This document shows positions 43,743 to 47,796 of a DNA stretch of 47,796 bases, piece after piece (the stretch's first letter is position 1; each line of letters starts with the position of its first letter). Source of the stretch: Kiritimatiellota bacterium (GTDB taxonomy: Bacteria; Verrucomicrobiota; Kiritimatiellia; RFP12; UBA1067); NCBI GenBank assembly GCA_009778475.1, contig WRJS01000015.1, positions 1 to 47,796 on the forward strand, read 5' to 3'. Made by a program: the position numbers and the translations under genes. Under the pieces are notes generated by a model. It searched no databases. It had not been told where the DNA came from and worked only from the letters and a program-made list of their open reading frames with translations.

Positions 43743-46700
43743 CTACTTGTGCCGGGGGTTGCGATCCATTGCGTCCAGCCCGACCCTGATGGAGCCCAGC
43801 TCGTTCTCGGGCCCGTTAAAATTAACGGTGTTGCCCATGATGTCCCCCAGCGGAATCGCCACCGCCGCGTCGTCCCGGTCTATGGAGTAGTACATCAGCA
43901 GGCGGCGCACGAACGCCCTGTGGGTCAGCGCCCGGGGGTAATACCCCGTGCCGCCGCCCCCGCCGCCCCAGTTCAGCCACCCGGCCGACTCCTGCGTGAT
44001 CCGCCCGTACCCCAAGAACAGCTCGGCAATGTCGCTCAGCCCGCAGGCGTGGCCGATCTCGTGCGCCAGCACGAACTTTTTCGCGCCGGCCTCCACCGCC
44101 ATCCCGCCCGCCAAGTTTATCCCGCTGGCCCGACCGCCGAACAGCGAGGACACGCAGTACACCTCCAGCCCGCCGGTCTCTTTGGCATGCCGGAACATTT
44201 GGAAAAGCTGATAATAGCTCGTGATGTTAAGCCAGTCTGGCCGCTCGACGCGCGTGACGCTCGCCTTGACGAACGTCATGGCCGCCTGCCTGTAGATGCG
44301 GTTGGCCTCGGCGACCCAGGCGTCAATCGTGTCCTCGGTGACGGAGGGGGCGCCGCTCGCGTCGCAGATGACGTAGAAGTGGAGCTGGTTGGTCGTCGGG
44401 GCCAGGACCTTGCCGAGGATGTAGGGGTTCCAGCTGGCGGAGGTGGCGCCCTCGATCTGCGCGGAGAGCCAGAAGTCGCCCGCCGCCACGCCCTGCGCGG
44501 TGACCTCGCGGCCCGTGTTGCCGGCGGGGAACGAGACGCGCCCCATGCTGTCCGCCCATGTGACCATGCCGTCGGGGAACGACTCGGGCAGGACGCGCAG
44601 CTTGAAAGCGGCCGTGCCGCCGAGGGGGACGCCGCAGGGGTTGTAAAGGGAAGCACCGGGGTCTGCCTCGATCGACACCGGCTCGCACTCGATGCCCACG
44701 GAGGTGACGGGGAGCGAGGCCGAGCAGGTGAGGTTGCTGGCGGCGGCGTTGCCGTGGAACGCATAGTCCAGGCGGGCCTCGCCGGGCGCGAGCGCCTCAA
44801 CAATGACGTGGCCCGGCAGGTTGTTGGTGGCGGCCTGCCCCGGCACCAGCAGCACCGAACCGTCCGGGTTCAGCACGCGGACGCGCTGGGAGACGTTGGT
44901 GTGCCACGGGACGCTGGCGCCGACCGCCTCCAGCGAGAGCACGAAGTCCCCGCCCAGCCTCACGAAGGCGTCGAGCTCGACGCGCCGCGTGTTGATGAGG
45001 TCCTGGGCGGGCACGGGCAGCCCCGGCGGCGAGAGGCGGACGCTCCTGATGATGTCGTTGGTGCCGACCGAGCCGTCGCGGTCGAAGTCCGCCAGCAAGT
45101 CCACGCCCATGGTCGTGAAGGCGTTGGTCTGCGCGACGGTCTCATTGCCCTCCGTCCACTCGAACACGGCGCGCGCGACCCACGGGCGGGATCCGCACGC
45201 GACATCCCCGGCGACGTAAACCGCCTGGCCGGCCGGGACCTCGCCCCCGACGGCGAGGGGCTGGAGCCCGCCGCTGGCGTCCTGGACATAAAGCTTTATG
45301 TGGGAAGTGAGCCGGATTAGCGTGGCCGGGCTGGCGTGGTGCGCGGCGTGGGCAGGGCAGGGGCAGCACATGCCCCCGCCCGGGCCGCCGTGCGGGTAGA
45401 AGCGCACAAGCCGTTCCTTGATCGGCACAAGCCGCACGCAATACTCGGGGACAAGCCCGCGCTCCTTATAGGACGCGAACGGCTCGGGCTCGCCCGTGCC
45501 GCCGCCGCCCCCTCCGGGCAGCCCCTCTTCCCCCTCCACGTGGGGGCAGCCGTTGGTGTCTGTTCGCCAGACGCAGCAGGTGTGGCAGTACCCCCCCTCC
45601 GGTGCGCCGCCGCCCGCGGGCGCGTTGGTGGGTGTGGCCGTGCAGTACCAGAGCGGCGCGGCGTTGGTGGTGAAGGTTCTGCCGCCGACCGTGAACGTGA
45701 CCTCCAGCGCGTTGGTCTTGCCGACGAAGTCGGGGACGAGGCGAAGGGGGTTGCCCTCGAAACGCTGGCCGCCGTATTGCCATGTGACAACGCCGTCGAA
45801 CCCGTTGGTGCCCGTGAGCGTGAACGTGTGCGGGCTCATGCTGTGGAAGCACACGTTCGTGGGGTCGATCGCGGGCCGCGGGTCGCCGGGCCCCTCGAAG
45901 CGGATCTCCACGCCGCCGGGGTTGGCGAGCAGGATCCCGAGGATGGGCGGCGGGCCTTCGCCGCCCTCCCCGCCGTCTCCTTGCCCCCTTCCGCCGTCCC
46001 CGCCGCCCCCGCCGCCGAGCGGCCACTCGTTGGCCACGCCGCCGAGCACGGAGCCCACGGTGAAATTGGTCAGGATGCCCGAGTAGTCCGCGAGCGGGTC
46101 GAGCAGCGCGTAGCGGAACGCCCAGTCGCCGGACGGGAAGAGCTCGGTCTGGAGCGCCGCGGGGTACGCGGGGTCGCGCATCAGGAACACGCCCGCGTGC
46201 GTGAACACCACGGTGTTGCTCGCGGTGGCGTGCCACCAGAACCGCCCGCCCATCTGCGGCACGAGCCCCGCGGGCCCGCCGAGGACGCGCAGCGTGTTGT
46301 CCGCGACGGCGCGGCCCGGGCCGCGGTCGAGCCCCAGCGTGCCGTTGGCCGAGACGTGGACCCCCTCGACGGGCACGCCGCGCACGGGGAACGACCACGC
46401 CCCCGCCGCCATGTGGAAGCTGTCGGCGGAGACGCCGTAGGCCTCCCACCGCGCGTGCCCCGCCGCGCCCGGCGGCTCGTTCGTCCACTGGCCCGCCGGC
46501 AGCGGCCGCGCGCCCTCCGGCCTGAACCCCCCCGCGCGGCCGCGGTCGTACGCGTCCTGCGCCCGCCCCTCCAGCTCCGCCACCGACCCCGGCGTCCGCT
46601 GCACGGCGCGCTTCCCGACGCCGCTCCCCAGCAGGGCTGTCATCACCGCGAGGAAGGCGCACGCGAAGACCCCCTGCTCCCCCCGCCAGACACGGGCGAA

Positions 46701-47069
46701 CGTCCGCGCGCCCCGCCACGCGGCCAGCCCCAGCAGCGCCGCGCCCAATGCGCAGAAGGCGGCGGCGGACACCGCCGGGGAGTCCAGGCGGTCGAGCTCC
46801 GCCATCAGCCCCGCGAACGCCGCCGGGGGCCCGAGCATCCACAGCAGGGCGCGGTCCAGCACCTCCCACTCCGGGCCGGCGAACAGCGGCCTCCCCCGGA
46901 CCCAGACGGGCCCCCGCGCCTCCTCGCCCGCCTCAATGCCCGACCCGACACCCGCGTCACGCCCCGCGCCAACACCCCCCCCGGCACGCATCCCGGTATC
47001 CGCCCCGAGGTTCATCTCGCGCCCCGCCTTCAGGCCCGCGCCAACACCAGCTTCACGATCGTCTCTCAT
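43743..47069 (-). CDS. Membrane-anchored metzincin-type peptidase
   Basis: A protein of about 1108 aa. The N-terminus (1-60) is a Gly/Ala-rich cytoplasmic stretch, followed by hydrophobic segments near 74-90, 101-118 and 134-150 that should anchor it. The large exported part contains a Gly-rich linker, cysteine pairs (CHTCC, CCPCP), an EF-hand or dockerin-like loop DFDRDGSVGTND (about 666), and a C-terminal peptidase domain with HEIGHACGLSD (about 1000) and a later GDIMGN that may be the Met-turn. HExxHxxGxxD is the metzincin zinc site. It probably cuts proteins outside the cell, with calcium stabilising the fold. I chose the ATG at 47069 because GAGG precedes it and the longer frame overlaps the upstream gene. 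It is followed by three tandem helical proteins. Confidence 0.8.
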   Translation of the reverse strand: MRDDREAGVGAGLKAGREMNLGADTGMRAGGGVGAGRDAGVGSGIEAGEEARGPVWVRGRPLFAGPEWEVLDRALLWMLGPPAAFAGLMAELDRLDSPAVSAAAFCALGAALLGLAAWRGARTFARVWRGEQGVFACAFLAVMTALLGSGVGKRAVQRTPGSVAELEGRAQDAYDRGRAGGFRPEGARPLPAGQWTNEPPGAAGHARWEAYGVSADSFHMAAGAWSFPVRGVPVEGVHVSANGTLGLDRGPGRAVADNTLRVLGGPAGLVPQMGGRFWWHATASNTVVFTHAGVFLMRDPAYPAALQTELFPSGDWAFRYALLDPLADYSGILTNFTVGSVLGGVANEWPLGGGGGGDGGRGQGDGGEGGEGPPPILGILLANPGGVEIRFEGPGDPRPAIDPTNVCFHSMSPHTFTLTGTNGFDGVVTWQYGGQRFEGNPLRLVPDFVGKTNALEVTFTVGGRTFTTNAAPLWYCTATPTNAPAGGGAPEGGYCHTCCVWRTDTNGCPHVEGEEGLPGGGGGGTGEPEPFASYKERGLVPEYCVRLVPIKERLVRFYPHGGPGGGMCCPCPAHAAHHASPATLIRLTSHIKLYVQDASGGLQPLAVGGEVPAGQAVYVAGDVACGSRPWVARAVFEWTEGNETVAQTNAFTTMGVDLLADFDRDGSVGTNDIIRSVRLSPPGLPVPAQDLINTRRVELDAFVRLGGDFVLSLEAVGASVPWHTNVSQRVRVLNPDGSVLLVPGQAATNNLPGHVIVEALAPGEARLDYAFHGNAAASNLTCSASLPVTSVGIECEPVSIEADPGASLYNPCGVPLGGTAAFKLRVLPESFPDGMVTWADSMGRVSFPAGNTGREVTAQGVAAGDFWLSAQIEGATSASWNPYILGKVLAPTTNQLHFYVICDASGAPSVTEDTIDAWVAEANRIYRQAAMTFVKASVTRVERPDWLNITSYYQLFQMFRHAKETGGLEVYCVSSLFGGRASGINLAGGMAVEAGAKKFVLAHEIGHACGLSDIAELFLGYGRITQESAGWLNWGGGGGGTGYYPRALTHRAFVRRLLMYYSIDRDDAAVAIPLGDIMGNTVNFNGPENELGSIRVGLDAMDRNPRHK

Positions 47070-47080
47070 GGCCGCCCCCC

Positions 47081-47674
47081 TCACCTCAGGATGATCCCCG
47101 TCCCGTCCGCGGACCACCCCGCCGTCACGGACACCCCCTCCGCCCCGCCGCGCGCGGCCGCCCACAGCCCGACCGGGGGCAGCGCCCCCAGCCACCCCGC
47201 CAGCTCCCCCTGCGCCATGCCGAAGTCAACCGGCCGCCCGCCCTCCTCGAGCCACGCGCCCGCGGGCGCGCCGGAAGCCCCCAGCCGCACCCGCAGCGTC
47301 AGCGCCCTGCGCCCGCCCGCGCCCGGCCCCCCCGCCGCCGCCGCGAAGCGCCGCCGCAGCCCGCCCCCCAGCACGAACCACTCCCCGCGGTCCCACCCGA
47401 AGGCCGCCGCCGTCCCGTCCGGGCCCGGGCCGCCCGCCCCCGGCTCCGCGCCCAGCACCGCCTCCGCCCCGTTCGCCGCCGACGCGCCCCGCAGCTCCAG
47501 CGTGACCCTCAGCGACCGCGCCTCCGCAGGCATCGCGGGCAGCGCCCCCCCCGCCCACGCCTCCCCGTCCGCATGGGCGGGCGGCGGCACCTCCACCCGA
47601 ACCTGCGCCGCCAGCGGCAGCGCCAGCAGCAGCGCGGCCGCCAATGCCGGGAGCGCAAGGCTTCCGCCTTGCAT
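47081..47674 (-). CDS. Small secreted protein whose signal peptide starts in a REP repeat
   Basis: A protein of about 197 aa with no recognised family. If read from the ATG at 47674 it begins MQGGSLALPALAAALLLALP, a complete signal peptide whose first ten residues are encoded by a REP unit (47655-47672). The mature part is Gly/Ala-rich and beta-like (LRVTLELRG, REWFVLGGGLR-type strands, ALTLRVRLGASG) and ends GWSADGTGIILR. The frame is open for a further 11 codons (to 47707), also through REP sequence. No good ribosome binding site is seen for either start, so expression is uncertain. The gene lies 11 bases before the metzincin and should be co-transcribed with it; a partner or propeptide-like role is a guess. 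Confidence 0.55.
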   Translation of the reverse strand: MQGGSLALPALAAALLLALPLAAQVRVEVPPPAHADGEAWAGGALPAMPAEARSLRVTLELRGASAANGAEAVLGAEPGAGGPGPDGTAAAFGWDRGEWFVLGGGLRRRFAAAAGGPGAGGRRALTLRVRLGASGAPAGAWLEEGGRPVDFGMAQGELAGWLGALPPVGLWAAARGGAEGVSVTAGWSADGTGIILR

Positions 47675-47778
47675 GATGCCGGGAGCGCAGGGCTTCCGCC
47701 CTGCCAAATGATAGATGCAGGGCGGAAGCCCTGCGCTCCCGGCAAACCTCGCGCTCCCGGCAAGCCCTGCGCTCCCGG
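47655..47778. repeat. REP-like array, right side of the metzincin cassette
   Basis: Full 18-base hairpin units lie at 47655-47672, 47687-47704 and, inverted, 47717-47734, with partial copies to 47778. The core 47687-47734 is nearly the same as 41347-41394 in the left array, including the short CAAATGA linker between the opposed units. Confidence 0.85.
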
Positions 47779-47796
47779 AACGGCTCCCGGTCCGCC

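Overview
The window looks like a chromosomal segment of a GC-rich member of the PVC superphylum, most likely Verrucomicrobiota or Kiritimatiellota. The best markers are the short basic protein typical of Chlamydiae/Verrucomicrobia next to guaA, secreted giants built from autotransporter-associated beta-strand repeats, a DUF116-polyprenyl synthase fusion, and a lysine/alanine/proline histone-like protein. No rRNA, tRNA, phage or transposase gene was recognised. The phylum is an inference from gene content.

Left part (1-13 kb). A structured RNA with its own intrinsic terminator lies on the minus strand at the edge, ahead of a gene that leaves the window. It is followed by rubredoxin and the histone-like gene (minus), then lnt, a GT2 glycosyltransferase, a MITE-like element, a pair of related lipoproteins, a secreted HExxH protein, guaA and the small basic protein (all plus). 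fabF-fabZ (minus) are divergent from a secreted LamG-like protein and a large secreted glycosidase-like protein.

Middle (13-26 kb, all minus). An FMN riboswitch heads ribBA-ribH-nusB-ribD; ribE follows after a near-perfect palindrome. Then come a FHA/sigma-54 activator with a clear promoter, an ELM1-like plus MOP-flippase-like gene pair, an XRE/zinc-ribbon regulator, an AT-rich island with repeated TTATCAAC boxes, a 47-bp perfect palindrome, and a putative operon of DUF116-polyprenyl synthase, a ResB-like protein and CcsA (isoprenoid and cytochrome c biogenesis).

Right part (26-47.8 kb, all minus). Two tandem paralogous genes encode giant secreted proteins (2447 and 2355 aa). They share their start, end and promoter but differ in inserted modules: ConA-like units in one, PA14-like units in the other. 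Next is a cassette bracketed by arrays of a REP-like hairpin repeat: a small secreted protein whose start codon and signal peptide are made of repeat sequence, a membrane-anchored metzincin of about 1108 aa, and three tandem copies (exact 753-bp period) of a small secreted helical protein. This cassette is the best candidate here for an undescribed surface system.

The intergenic DNA is unusually rich in palindromic repeats of several families. Some invade coding ends: the ribD 3' end, the glycosyltransferase stop codon, and the signal peptide of the last gene.
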